From Pascua guehoae (Eukaryota > Basidiomycota > Tremellomycetes > Trichosporonales > Trichosporonaceae), in the NCBI GenBank assembly GCA_001600415.1, contig BCJX01000006.1:1982364-2046363 (forward strand): 64,000 nucleotides of DNA, given 5' to 3'. Position numbers and translations under genes: made by a program. Below, piece after piece: positions 23,691 to 35,447 of the stretch. Under the pieces are notes generated by a model that worked only from the letters and a program-made list of their open reading frames with translations, was not told the DNA's origin and ran no database searches. The first letter of the stretch is position 1; each line of letters begins with the position of its first letter.

Positions 23691-25322
23691 ATGTCCACCG
23701 CCATCCAGTCTGCGCGGGCGCGCGCATCTGCATTTATCGCGCGTCTCACTGCGCACAGGAGCACGACGCCGCTGCTCCCATGGCTGCCCAAGCCCTGTAC
23801 GTTCATGTCCCAGCTCCGGTTCCAACTGGCATCGCGAGTCTGCGCCGCTGCCTCGGTGCGACATCTCGGCCCAATCTACCTCTACATCTCCTAGCATCGG
23901 GCCAGCTGGCATCGCGCGCTGCTCCACTGGCCCAGGCCTGCCCACACGCACCCAGTCATCACTGCCAGCATTTACTAACCGCCACAGTCAAACTCGTCAT
24001 CCTCCTCTTGCTACTGAGCCACTCGTCGTCGTTCCCCTTCTTGTGGCACCTTCGCGTCTGGCGCTGGCCACTGCGTGCGTACTATCTCCACTACACGCGC
24101 GGAACCAAGGCGTACTGGCTCAAGTGGCGGCAAGAGTATGAATCCTACGGCGGCATCACAAACCACCGCGCAAGAATCTTCCGCCGTGCCCTGTTTGACG
24201 ACTGCGACTACAACTTCCACCTGTCCAACTCTGCGTACGCAAAGACATCGGACGCGTGCAAAATGAAGCTCTGCATCGACCTCTTTGCCCCCTCGTTTGG
24301 GAGCGGCATGCACATGGCCCTCGGCGCGGGTCACAACATCTACCTCCGCGAAATCCCCATTGGATCAGAGTATCTCATCGAGACGCGTATCGGCGGATGG
24401 GGTGACAAGTGGTGAGTACAGAAGTGTGGCGTGGGAATGTGTGTGTGATACAGTGGAATATGGGTCACATCGCGGCATCGGGTACTCGGATGCGTAAGCC
24501 TGCCGGGGACGACCGAGGGCAACCGAGTACAAACTTGGCCACGGTACCTGTCCTCGGTACCGACACTCGCACCGTCTTTCCAACGTTCGGATGCGCTACC
24601 ATCTCGTTTTCCCCGTGTCGCTGACAACCAGGGTGCATGTCGTGACCGAGTTTGTCATCTTCCCTCGCAAGAAGGGCCACGGCCGCCGCGCGCAGAAGAA
24701 GGCACACGCGGCCATTGACGCCATCGAGGACGCGACGCACCACGCCATTCCGTCCATTGCTGCCGCTGCCGGTTCATCCGAGTGCTCTGACCTGACATCA
24801 AACTCGGGCTCGGACACGGGCTCGCCGCAGAATGGCTTTGCCAATGGCTACGCCAACGGCAATGCCAACGGCAATGCCAACGGGCACGCCAATGGCCACG
24901 CCAACGGCGCCGCCGCACACGGCACGGACCTGGACCCGAACTCGTTTGAGGCCCAGGAGGCGGCTCTGATGGCCAAGCTCCGAGCCCGCGCCCGCGAGCC
25001 CCGCGAGGACGGCGGTGTCGTCTGCTGCCTCTCTGTCACCGACTACTGCTTCAAGCAGGGCCGCATCACCGTCCCGCCCCGCATCATCATGCACCTCTCC
25101 CTCCTCTCCCCCGACCCCAAGCGCCGCCAGCACGCCATGGATGTCCTGAGCGACGCCAAGCGTGCGGCCAAGTTTGCCCGCGGCGAGTGGAAGAATGACC
25201 CGCTCGCAGACGAGCTTGGCATGGATATCGGCCTCATCAACGGATCCCACTCGTGGGCCGACGGCGCCCGCGAGGCCATGGGCAAGGTCGGAGTCGGGCT
25301 TGCCCACTTTGGCACCGCATAG
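23691..25322 (+). CDS. thioesterase-like (hotdog fold, THEM6 type) membrane-anchored protein
   Basis: Probable acyl-CoA thioesterase-like protein, 406 residues. Exons 23691-23796, 23988-24411 and 24632-25322 join in exact frame. An N-terminal hydrophobic segment (FKLVILLLLLSHSSSFPFLW, residues about 36-55) suggests an ER membrane anchor, as in THEM6. The hotdog domain follows, with the HLSNSAYAKTSDACKMKLC helix characteristic of the 4HBT_2 group, YLIETRIGGWGDKWVHVVTEF strands, and CLSVTDYCFKQGRITVPP. Between the halves lies a low-complexity insert of Ser/Gly and repeated Asn-Gly-His/Asn-Ala units at about residues 240-275, encoded at 24836-24910. The C-terminal part is helical and charged. 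Substrate is unknown; catalytic competence cannot be read from the sequence because the active-site residues of this subgroup vary. Confidence 0.85.
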
Positions 25323-26508
25323 GTTTGGAGCGCAGAGCAGCGGGCGGGAGCGGAGCGGAGGGTTCGGCGCCGGGTACTGGGTGCTGGGTGCCCAGAGGTG
25401 CCACACACGGCGTGCATGGTTTAGGCGTCTACTGTATGCATCATCTATTCACGTTTTGCAGCATCCACGGCAACAGGGGTGGGTTTTTGTGCCTACACCG
25501 CTCCATGTGTTCTTTGCTGATGTTGCGATAACGGCCTGAAATCGGTCAGAGGACAAGTCGGTTGTCTCTCCGACGTGTATTGATTACCGATGTCCCGACT
25601 CGACGGTCTCCTTCAACGATCAAGCGCAGAGGAGTCTGGCACCTGTCAGAATAGTAGGAGAGGGTTACAATGCTTGAAGTGCTCGCTCAAGCGAGAATTA
25701 CAATGAGAAAATAAATTAGCCTTTCACTGTATTCTCAAAGAGTTTCAGGACAGGTCCATGGTCTACGCCCAAAGACACTGTATGGAGTTTGTCCACCTAC
25801 AGCCGCAAATGGGGGTCGAATATCTCGCGGCCAAGTTGGTTGGTACAGCAGCGACTCGGCCTGACTGTGGAATCTTGTGCGAGTCCACAGCTCACTAACC
25901 TCACGGCCCGCTTCTGTCTTTCCAAAGTTGCTGCCAACACTGCAAGCCTTTGAAAGGAAGGAGAACGCTGCACCCGTTCTTCGTTACCGCTCATCCACGT
26001 CGAGCAAAAAAAAGTCTCCTGGGTCCTGAAGAGGGAGCAAAAATATAGCAGGCGGAGGGGTCATCATGTCCTCCGTACCATGCCCGAAGCAGTGCCCAAC
26101 TGACCTGAAAGACAGAAGGGGCATGGCTAGGATCCGAACGCACGACCGCCGCCAGGTAGGAGGGAAACCCTAGGATGATGACATCGAGGTGAAACCGTAT
26201 CTCCAACCTGGCTGATGAAAACAACTGTATCTCTGTAAATTCTATAGAGTATTTTGGAATGCTACTTGACGCCTCGGGGCTCTGACGCCTACGGAACTAC
26301 GTCATGTTTCACCAATAGCGCACTAAAAGACACTAGCACACGTGGGAGTCACCACCCAACCGAGCCACGCGAGCCAGCAACCCGTCCCTCACGTGACCGG
26401 CACAAGATTTCGGTTTCACCCACCATTACCGCCCATATGTTGCTGGTGTAGGAAATCGAAATCGTCAACATTTCTCATCCATCTACCACCCCCGACCCGA
26501 TCTGCACG
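25323..26508. other. intergenic between thioesterase-like gene and UTP18
   Basis: About 1.2 kb with lower GC content near 25650-25740 and 26220-26260. Two strings (25810-25870, 26126-26160) look superficially like reverse-strand tRNA T-arms but lack pairing stems. The UTP18 promoter lies at the right end and includes a TCACGTGAC element at 26389. Confidence 0.5.
26389..26397. promoter_or_regulatory. TCACGTGAC element in the UTP18 promoter
   Basis: The element lies 112 bases upstream of the UTP18 start. An identical 9-mer lies 102 bases upstream of NOM1, another rRNA-processing gene. A Cbf1/bHLH-type site is the likely class; role is inferred. Confidence 0.45.
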
Positions 26509-29143
26509 ATGCCGCACCCCGCCCCGGCCGCTGCACGCTCCAAGAAACGGACAAAGCGACCCGCGCCGCCGTCCAAGCCCCAGCCCAAGGCCCAGTCCAA
26601 GGCCAAGGCGGAGCTCGACTATGATGCCGAGGAGGAACAGGACCTCGAGGCGCGGCTGTTTGGGGCGCGCAAGTCCAAGCAGGCGCGCGTGTCGTATGGC
26701 GACGACGACGAGTCGGATGAGGGCGAGACGGGGTTGGGATGGATGCAGGATAGCGAAGTGAGTGGTGGTGTCCTGGCGGTGTGCTTGCGGTTGGGCAGGT
26801 ATGGCACTTGGATGTTGCCTGGGGCATTGCTTGCTTGGGCGACAGCATTGTGCTCGAGTGACGCCTGGTTGGAACCCCTGTGCTAGTCCCGGGACCAAAG
26901 AATGCCCCTAGAGTACTGTAACTGTTTTAACAGCACTAACGACAGCTCTTCACGGTCGACCTGCCCACACAACCGCGTCGCGGCCCAGGCTCGGACGGCA
27001 GCGTGTCCGAGGACGACCTCGAGGCGACGATCGAGTACCCAGAAAACTACATTGACGACAACGACAGCGAGGACGACGACGACAGCGATGATGACGACCA
27101 GCAAGAGTCTGGGAGGGACGGCCGGAAATGCGTCTGGCACGACCCGGCCGACGACGCGGTCGCCGTGTCGCTGCAGGACAACAAGCGGTTGCGGAAGCTC
27201 GCGCGTGGAAAGGCCCAGCAGCAGGACCGCGTGAGCGGAAACGACCTGCAGAAGAAGTTGAGGGAGCAGTGAGTATGCTTTGAAGGATGGGTGGGCAGAC
27301 GGGTTGCTAGTGGTGATGTGCAGGAAAGGGTTGGTCAGTCCGGCCAGCAGTGCCGGGACGACGGCGACATTGCAGTTGTGGTCGAATGAATGGCCAACTA
27401 ACACGCCAGATTTGAACGGCTCCACCCCAAGCCCCAATGGGCGTCGCGCCGCATCGACGCCGGTGTTCCGTCAATGCAAAAGCTCCTGTCATCGACGGCA
27501 TCGTTTGTCGCCGCCGAGGACCGACGGGACCCACTACCCCCGACCCACATTGATATCCAGCGCATGCGCAACGCCAACGAGCAGAACCCAACCGCAGGCA
27601 AGAAGAAGGCGTCGGACGCGGGTGCGGGTGTGGTCGACGTCGCGTGGCACCCTAATACCAAGGTGTCGGTCATGGCTGTCGCTGGTGGCGACCGGCGTGT
27701 GCGGTTGTTCAACGTGAGTGAGATGGGCATGAAAGGGGGGCAGAGGGAAGCAGCCCTAGTCCCGGGAATGGCTGCGATGGTGTCCATTGCCTGCACTTGT
27801 GATCCACACCTTTGTGTCGCGCCAATGCTGCTTCGCGCAACTTGTTCTCATCGCGGGGCATATCTTGAGATGAACAACCCCACTAACGCCCAGATTGACG
27901 GCCACACCAACGCGCCACTGCTCACACTGCACATCCCGTCCCTGCCGCTCTCGCGCGCGACATGGCACCCATCGGGGAGCTCTCTTCTCCTCACGGGCAA
28001 CCGCCCATACTACTACGTCTACGACCTGGCCTCGCAGCGGTGCCTGCGCTCGCCGCGCAACCTGTTCGGCTCGGTCGAGACACCCACGACGCCCAACTCG
28101 CTCGCGCGCCACGCCTTCTCGCCCGACGGCTCCCTCCTCGCCGTCGCCGGACGCAGGGGCGCCGTGTCCGTCCTCGAATGGGGCGCGCAGGGCAGCACGG
28201 GTGTGGTCGTCGCCGAGCTCCGGTCGGGCAGGGGCGGGACCGTCGCCGACCTCGCGTGGAGCAAGGACAGCGCGCAGCTCAGCGTCCTCGGCGGACGGAC
28301 GGGGTCGGACGTCGAGCTCTGGGACATTGGGGAGCGCAGGGTCATCACCCAGTGGAAGGACGATCGCGCGTTTGGCGGCCTGCTCATGCGCCAGAGCTAT
28401 GCCGGCGACTATACTGCTATTGGGTGAGTCCGAGTACCAAGCAAGGGCTGCCGCTGGCAAGGGCCCGGCAAAGAGCCACACACAACCTGCGTGACATTCT
28501 CCCACATAGCAGAGCGACTTGCGAATCCCGCTAACACACAGCGCGAGCACAGGTATCGTAAACCTCTACCAGACCAGCACGCTCCCCGGCGCCAGCAAGA
28601 AGCGCGGGCAGGTCGAGCCGTGGAGGTCGCTCGAGCACCTCACCACGCCCATCAACGCCATGGCCTTCCACCCCACGGGCGAGATGCTCGTCTCGGCCAG
28701 CACAGCCAAGAAGGACGCGTTGAAATTGGTGAGTTGTGGCTGCCTGCACATCCTCGATGTTGGACTATGCCATGTGTGCCGGCGCACCTCGCACAGTATT
28801 GTCCCGTATCACTCCTTTATTCCCTCTCCGCAGACAATCCGTCGCGTACACAGTCTCTCATCCCTCTCTCATCCCTCTCCCTTCCCTCTCTCATCCCTCT
28901 CTCAGCCCTCTCTCATTTGTCTCTCATCCCCTCTCCCGTTTCCTCCCTGCACCATCCTCTGCCCTCGACGCCCGCTGACATCAGTACCACCTCCCCTCGG
29001 GCACGGCCTTCTCCAACTGGCCCACACCGGCCACGCCCCTCGGCCGCGTCAGCTCGGTCGGCTTTTCGTCGGGCGGCGAGTACCTCGCTGTCGGTAACAC
29101 GCGCGGAGCCGTCCTCCTCTGGAGCCTCAAGCACTACGCTTAG
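26509..29143 (+). CDS. UTP18: U3 snoRNA-associated WD40 protein Utp18
   Basis: WD40 component of the UtpB subcomplex of the small-subunit processome in the nucleolus, needed for 18S rRNA maturation. Six exons: 26509-26757, 26946-27268, 27410-27713, 27894-28423, 28542-28728, 28985-29143, total 583 residues. The N-terminus is Lys/Pro-rich, followed by two acidic stretches (DYDAEEEQDLEARLFG and a long DNDSEDDDD run), typical of nucleolar proteins. The FERLHPKPQWA segment precedes the propeller. Repeat-like blades include VVDVAWHPNTKVSVMAVAGG, RRVRLFN, SLPLSRATWHPSGSSLLLTG, ARHAFSPDGSLLAVAG, TVADLAWSKDSAQLSVLGG, INAMAFHPTGEMLVSAS and VSSVGFSSGGEYLAVGNTRG. The stop is followed 257 bases later by the convergent NOM1 stop. 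Intron 5 contains a pyrimidine repeat. The identity is strong from blade sequence and N-terminal architecture. Confidence 0.94.
28851..28945. repeat. pyrimidine repeat (tcatccctctc units) in UTP18 intron 5
   Basis: Units close to ctctcatccctc recur about seven times between 28851 and 28945, inside the 256-nt intron 28729-28984. The strand asymmetry is complete over this stretch. It lengthens this intron well beyond the local norm. Confidence 0.85.
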
Positions 29144-29399
29144 AGCTGGGGCAAAGGGTGCTAGTGGCTTGTGCTGGCGGCGGTGTAGATGTATCTCGGT
29201 AGTCATTGGGGATGGATAGCATGTTCCCTCGTGCATTTCAACGTTTGCAAGACGATGAACGACAGCAAGTGGGCCAAGAAGCCCCAAAGCCAAGATCTCA
29301 GTTATGCAGGCTCTGCAGGTCGACTCGACGCACCCGCACCACTCTCACTAACACTGCCCAACCCTATGACATCTATGCATACAGTCATCCGGGCCAAGC

Positions 29400-32268
29400 C
29401 TAGATGGCACGCGCGAGCACGCTCAGTGCCGCCTGCGCACCCTGCCTCACGACCTCTGCCTCCTTTTCACCCACGCCCTTATCCGCCGTCTTGCGGATAC
29501 TCTGGAGGACCCATGCGAGCCCGCCGGCCAGTTCGGGGTTGACGAGCGCGCGCTCAAACGTCTCCTCGACGGCCTCGGTATCCGTCTCGCGCGCGTCAAA
29601 GCCCCGTGGCAGCGTGAGGAGCGGCGACACCGTTTGCGTCGCGACGAGGAGCGCGCGGAGGAGCGTGTCGACAAAGCGCCGTGTGGGCTTGGACAAGTCT
29701 GTAAAGTCGAGGGCCTTGAGAATGGTCACGTCCACGCTCGCGCGGGCAATGAGGAAGGCGAGCGCACGCGCGACATTGGTCGCGCGGTGCTCGGGGATGG
29801 TCGATGACGCGTCGGCCAGGTCGCGGAACATGTCCCACAGCGCGTACTGGAGCGTAAAGCGGTGGTCGTAGCTGTTGGCGCACAGGTGGTTCAACACCAG
29901 TGTGTAGTATGGGTTGTACGTTTGTTCCTGCTGGGTCAGCAACTGGTGACTTGGACACTGCACACGTACCATGCCACAGCAATGCAGGGCGACGCGCACA
30001 AACTCGCGCTGCTGCACGTCTGTAAGGCGCGCCGTCGTGAGGCGCTCGTATGCGTGCACATAGTCTTCACTCGTGAGGAGGACGACAAAGACGCTCCGGC
30101 GCACGTCCGTGTTCATGCCCTGCTTGCGCGCAAGCTCGACGAGCACCTCTTCGTCCTCTTGCTCCTTTTTGGCCTTCTTCTTGCCCTTGTCCTTGCCTGC
30201 AAACGCCTCGGCGCGCTCGACAAGCGGGTTGCCCGACCAGCCAGCGCCGACGAGCCACCACTTGCCGCGCGCGTCGGCAGAGAGCAGGTCGGAGAGGCCG
30301 ACACGCAGCGGTTCCGGTGCGAGCACTGGGTGTCAGTACACAGCATGAAGCACGTTTCGCCTCCGTAGTCCAGTAGTAGTACTCACGACGACGCTTCTTG
30401 CCGAGACCAGAGAGGAAGCGGCGCATGCGCGCCACGTCCTCGCGCTCGGCACCCAGCCCCTTGGTCTTGCCGCTCCGGAGCGCCACGAGCGTCTCCACCA
30501 TGAACCGCGCACGCGTCGTCATTTCTTTTTCCTTGCCGCGCGTGCGCTCCTGGACCAGCCCGACAATGTCCTTGAGACTCGCCGGGTCGTCGGTCCGCAG
30601 CTGCGAGCCGCAGCACTTGAGAATCTTGAGCAGGCCCTCGACGCTCCGTTCAGACATGACTGTCGCCTCGTCGTCGCCGATAAACCCGCGGATCAGGTCG
30701 TACACCAAGCCCGCACCCACCACGCCTGCATTGTACAGCTCGGCGATCAGTGTCAAGAGGTTGAATGCCTCCCTGTGCGCATCGTTTTCGTTGTCGGCAG
30801 CGGCCGCCGCACTCGGTGCCGTGTTCTGCACCAGCTCGTGGTACTTCTTCACCAGCGTCTGCACAAAGTGCGCACCAAATTCGAGGCCCACAACGCGGTG
30901 AAGCGCACCGACAAGCGTCGCGTACAGCACCACAAACGAGTCGAGCAGGTTGGTCTTGGATCCGATCATCTGGATCACCAGGTTGGTAAGTGTCGTCGTC
31001 ACGTCTGAAGTCAGCGCCGCTCCATTTTGCAGTTGCTCACCATTTCGGCTGTATTCGCCAAAGAGCTTTTCCACATCGGCAAGGATGGACTCAATGTTCG
31101 CCTCGGACAGCCTGTCGTTAGCCCCACGCCATGATCCAAAACTCACTTGTTAAGGAGACCCTGTGCCTTGCGTTCGAGCTTGACACGCTCCGCCGCCTTG
31201 ACACTGTCACCTGCAGCCTTCTCGCCGAGCATGGCTGCACGCAGGTGTGGTGGAATGTACCGGCCAGCGGGGGCAGACTCAACAGTCGCTGGTGCGTCGG
31301 ACGACGAGGCGGCTTGGGTCGCGTCTTGCACACCCTCAGTATCGGCTTCCTCCTCTTCCCCTTCATCCTCATCATCACCCTCGCTTCCCTCGTCCTCGTC
31401 CTCATCCTCGTCCCCATCCTCATCCCCGTCCTCCTCCTCATCACCATCCTCCCCACTCTCGTCTTCACCACTCCCCTCCTCATCCTCATCAGAGTCGACG
31501 AGGAAGTCGTCCCCACTCTCGATCCCCATCCACTCTTCCCCCATGTCGCTGTCGTCGCTCACGTCTCCTCGCTCGAGACCCGACCCTCCGGGACCGAGCT
31601 TGTCGGCAAAGCCAAGAATGTCTTCCGTCAGCTGAGCGCATGCGATCAACTCACCATCCAGTCCATCACTGAGGTCGTCGTCGCCCTTCTTCTCCTTCTT
31701 GAGCATGTACTCCAGCCATGCAATCTCGCGATCCTCGGCGTCGCCGTCGTCCTCGGGGAGGACGAGCTCCTTCTTCTTCTTTGCGTCCTTCTTCGCGTCC
31801 TTGTTGGTGTCCTTGGTCTTGCCGTCCTTGGCACCCGCACCCTTCTTTGCACTGGGCTTGTCGTCTTTCACATCCTTGTCCTCCTTCTTCGACTTGCTCT
31901 TCTTCCGCGGCTGCTCCGGCTCCTCGACGTCAGGCGACGCAGGCCGCTTCCCCCTCGCCTTGGCAGACGCGGCTGCCTGGTACTCGTCCTCGCGTGGCCG
32001 GCGAGCCTGCTCGCGGGGAGGTGGGCCCTTGCGGTCCGCCTTGCGTGCCTCCTTGCGCGCCCGGGGCCCATTGTACTTGGACTTTCCAGCCGTCCCTATA
32101 CGTCAGCTACACCCACACGACCCGCGGCGACGTACCGTATGCTGCGTCGACCTCGTCCTGGAGAAGCGCGGGGAGCTTGGGACCACCGAATCGCGGGCCC
32201 GGGTTGCGTCCCCGTCCGCCGCCGCCGCGTCCTCCACGGCCACCACGGCTGTTTCCTCTGAACGACAT
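29400..32268 (-). CDS. SGD1: nucleolar MIF4G/MA3 protein (NOM1/Sgd1)
   Basis: Nucleolar protein required for 18S rRNA production; the family binds the DEAD-box helicase Fal1/eIF4A3. Six exons on the minus strand: 32136-32268, 31147-32095, 31041-31111, 30387-31004, 29970-30325, 29400-29930, total 885 residues. The N-terminus is an RG-rich box (MSFRGNSRGGRGGRGGGGRG) with a PKLP segment. Next come Lys-rich tracts, a very acidic region encoded near 31350-31560, and RYIPPHLRAAM. The MIF4G domain spans residues about 365-590, with LVIQMIGSKTNLLDSFVVLY and LYNAGVVGAGLVYDLIRGFI. The MA3 domain spans about 640-770, with MNTDVRRSVFVVLLTSEDYVHAYERL and YNPYYTLVLNHLC. A TCACGTGAC site lies 102 bases upstream. 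It is convergent with UTP18, which acts in the same process. Confidence 0.95.
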
Positions 32269-32739
32269 TGGCGCAGGCTGGTTTTCGGGTCGATGTGTGT
32301 GTGGTTTGTTGTGACGTTGCGCGTTTGACAAAGTCGGAGCAGTTGGAGATTTTGGTGGAGGTGGTCAGGTCACGTGACGGGTGGCGACGGCGATCCATTT
32401 CGAGGGAGTCGTTGAGTTTGCGAGGGAGAGTGTCATGTTCCTACAATCTATCTCTCAGCATACAGCACGACATAGATCTGAAACTGGGCCATGTGTCCCA
32501 CTGTCCAGAGGTATTCACCAGAAACCCAAAGCTTCCATCCAGATGCTGCCCACCGGGCATCGGCTGGTCCCAACCTGAACCAAATTGACAGAAAAGTTTT
32601 TGGCGGGATTCTTGTTAAAAGCCCGGTCGATTGTTGGGCATCTACTAATGCGACTGAGATATCGCCTACTCTGTGCTCTACTCCTAAACAAGGCTTCCAT
32701 ACAATGAGTTTTACAAAGCTCTTATCGAGCTTATGCCTT
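32269..32739. other. spacer between NOM1 promoter and SDR 3' end
   Basis: Holds the NOM1 promoter with its TCACGTGAC element. It also holds the out-of-frame C-terminal extension of the frameshifted dehydrogenase, which would run to 32448 if translated as sequenced. Confidence 0.5.
32370..32378. promoter_or_regulatory. TCACGTGAC element in the NOM1/SGD1 promoter
   Basis: It is embedded in the perfect palindrome gtcacgtgac, 102 bases upstream of the NOM1 start and identical to the UTP18 promoter element. Position and identity suggest co-regulation of two rRNA-processing genes; factor binding is inferred. Confidence 0.45.
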
Positions 32740-34018
32740 CTAAAGCTTGGCCTGCTCGATAGTGTCGGCAAGCTCTGGCGGGAACGGGAGTGAGGCGGAA
32801 AGTCCGCCGCAGACTGCGAGGGCTGGCCGTTGACATATGACGAGTCATCCGAGGCGAGGAAGAGCGCCATGTGGGCAATCTCTGCAGGATTGTGAGCAAT
32901 GGTGCTCGGGCAAGAGTGGGCAGTGTTGCACTTACCGTGCGGGAGTGCGTGTCGCTGAAGGGCCGCGAGGTTGTCAACGGCACCTGGCATCCCAAGCGAC
33001 TCTGTGAGGTCGAATATGACCTTTGTGAGGTCGGTCTGTACGAGGCCCGGACAGATGGCATTGACGCGGATGTTCTTCCCGGCGAGATCGTACGCGCCCG
33101 ATTTGGCGAGGGACGCGACACCAGCCTTGGACACCGAGTAGATGACGGGCCCTCCACTGGCGCGGAGACCCGCCACCGAAGCAGTGAGGACAATGCTGCC
33201 GCCGCCAAGGGGCTTACCCCTGTGCGGTGCGGCCTTTTCCATGGCCACGCTTGCGTATTTGATCGCGAGAAAGGCCGAGAACGTGTTGATGCGTATCACC
33301 TCGGCAAAGTCGTCGTCGGGAACCTCACGGACCGAGCGCATCAGGAAGGCCAGCTCCCGGATCGTACCGTCCGCGTCGTCTGTTGGAGGTGGCATGTCCT
33401 TGGGACGGATAGCGGAGACGCCCGCGTTGGAAAAGTAGCAATCGAGGCGCTCCTCGTCCTTCATCACCGTGTCGATGAGAGCCTTGACGACCTGTGCTGA
33501 GGCGGCGTCACCAAGGATGTGCGATACCTGACGGTTAGCGACTTTCCGGTCTGGTTCAGTAGGCCTCGTTGTCCTGCGCTTGAACAGGACCCCATCAATC
33601 CTCATCCCTCCTCTCTCCCCATCACTCCTCCATCATGACGAAATTCTATCAACCACCAGCCCTGCTTTCCGCAACATATTGCGTACCGTTGTGGCTCCCT
33701 GTCACAATCACCCCCCCCCCCCTAAAAACCTCCTTCACTAACCTTGGTCTTTGGAAACTCCTTCTGCAGCTGCTGGGAAAACGCAGGAAGCTCCCTACTG
33801 ACATCCAGAAGGAAGATGTGCGCCGCTCCCTCGCGCGCAAAAAGACGAGCAGCAGCGCTTCCAATACCCTTTGCCGGCCCTACGCCTGTGATGATGCCGA
33901 CCTTGCCCGACAGACGCGCCTTGCCGTCCTTGCTGGCGGCGACCTGGGAGAGCCGACTGATCACGGCCGCTCGCAGCTCCTGTCTCTCCTTCTTGGCCTT
34001 CTTGTACGCGTCCGACAT
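32740..34018 (-). CDS. short-chain dehydrogenase/reductase with a C-terminal frameshift
   Basis: NAD(P)-dependent oxidoreductase of the classical SDR family. Exons on the minus strand: 33743-34018, 32936-33527, and a last exon from 32881 leftwards. A preceding N-terminal helix leads into the Rossmann motif KVGIITGVGPAKGIGSAAAR (glycine motif here GVGPAKGIG, longer than TGxxxGxG). Then LDCYFSNAGVS matches the NAG motif. SIVLTASVAG supplies the catalytic Ser and YSVSKAG the YxxxK pair; IRVNAICPGLVQTDL is the PG motif. After SSYVNGQ, at 32820-32823, the frame moves by one base. The expected SDR ending (GGLSASLPFPPE..., stop at 32740) lies in the next frame, whereas the sequenced frame runs on to 32448 as unrelated sequence. 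All catalytic residues precede the break. A sequencing error, a recent mutation or a variant C-terminus are possible. Substrate is unknown. Confidence 0.85.
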
Positions 34019-35447
34019 CCTCGAATCTGTTCTTTTTGGGGACAAGCTGGTATTGGAGATAAGCAGATGTCAGCAAGACGGGGAGGGAATGTGAAGACAA
34101 AGAACAACAGAGCTTGATATGCACCCAACTCCAGGGTGTCCACCCGCTCCCACGGGGAACGTGGCGTCTGCGAAGCCCATCGAGGTGTATTACGAGGGGG
34201 TGACGTCGCACCTCGGTCGTGAGCACTCACTTGTGAATGTTTGGAAGCAAGAGCAGTCTTGCGAGGGATAAGATGCCGTGCGTGTGAGCCCCCTATCAGC
34301 AGCGGCGTTTATACGTGAGGGAAGAGGCCGTTGAAACACATTGTGAAGGTGGGGAGATCGGGGTGCGATCTCTCTGCCGAGTGGTAGTAGCGATCAAGGA
34401 CCGGGAAATGGTCGGGACGGGGGTTGCCGCCGTCGGCGTCGTAACGTCGGGCCAACGAGGCCAACGACCACGACAGAGCAGAGACGGCTGCTGCCGCCAT
34501 TGGTGTCGTAACACTACGCGCACCCATGTAGAGCCCATGAGAGTCGGCTTGGTCATATCTCGACGTAAATGAGGTGTTTAGCTGCTGTATAGTCAATGTC
34601 CACGGGTCAGGGATGATGGAAAGGACGTTGACATTGTAAAGTATGAGTAGGGCTTTTTCCTCGGGCTGTGAAAGTCCGCCCACGGTTAAACGAAGGGCTA
34701 CGCATTCAGCACGTCGAAATCGAGTGACGCTGCCTCTGCTGTTGGTGCACGACAGCCGGGCTGTGAAGGAGCCAGCTGAGTCAGATACCGAAGGAGTCCG
34801 TTTACTCAGTCAGAATAGACGAGATATAACCAGGGGTTGGGTGACACGACGAAGTGTCTGGTACGAAGTACGGCCGTGCACATAATGCCAATCCAGGACA
34901 CGTCCCGCATCTTTGGGTTGGGAAATGCCGCTTTCCACGGAGTTACCGTTGTTCTCTGGTGTGTGGATAAACTTAACTCGAGGAGGCACCGAGGCACGGG
35001 GCACAGGTACTGACGACGGCCTGGCAACGCAGGCCGCTGGAGCTGGAGCGGCGGTGCGCGCGAGCGTTGAAGCATGAGTCTATTCCCGACGCAAGACGAT
35101 AAACTCTCCTGGAAGCCGTGCTACTAACCCACAGTATACGTTTCGCCATTCATCCTCAAAAGCTCAAACCTTTGTCAAACGAGCTAACCGCAAATGTTGG
35201 CCCGGGACGCCATTGACGACGATCTCCCGAGGTTCGGGTGACCCCCCAAGTGACGTCACGTGATGCGTTTCCGAGTGTGCCCACCCCGCAATGGAACAGG
35301 GACGGCTTAGACTGGGGTGGCTTCTTCTTTCGTGTGCCGCCGAAAGGGGGTGAGTGAAATGTCCTCTGGGTGTCGTCGTCCTCGCCCTCGCCCTCTTGTA
35401 AATCTAGACAAAGAAACAAAGGCCACAACGCACCTTCGTCGGTCATC
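34019..35447. other. divergent promoter region without recognised gene
   Basis: About 1.4 kb between the SDR and the coiled-coil gene starts. Open frames at 34309-34683 and 34806-35075 (minus) do not look like known proteins and have no splice partners. A TCACGTGA element lies at 35256-35263. Confidence 0.45.
35256..35263. promoter_or_regulatory. TCACGTGA palindrome upstream of coiled-coil gene
   Basis: It lies 185 bases upstream of the start at 35448, overlapping a tgacgtca CRE-like palindrome at 35251-35258. Role inferred from motif and position. Confidence 0.35.

Noticed and set aside
26120..26200. Possible reverse-strand tRNA (ggatccgaacgcacgac)
   Set aside because: The putative T-stem does not pair, the loop lacks the conserved A, and no matching D-arm or acceptor was found.
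31147..32261. Long plus-strand open frame with Leu/Val/Ile-rich sequence
   Set aside because: Antisense shadow of the acidic and lysine-rich NOM1 exon 2.
34309..35075. Two minus-strand open frames between the SDR and the coiled-coil gene
   Set aside because: No protein-like conservation pattern and no phased splice sites linking them.
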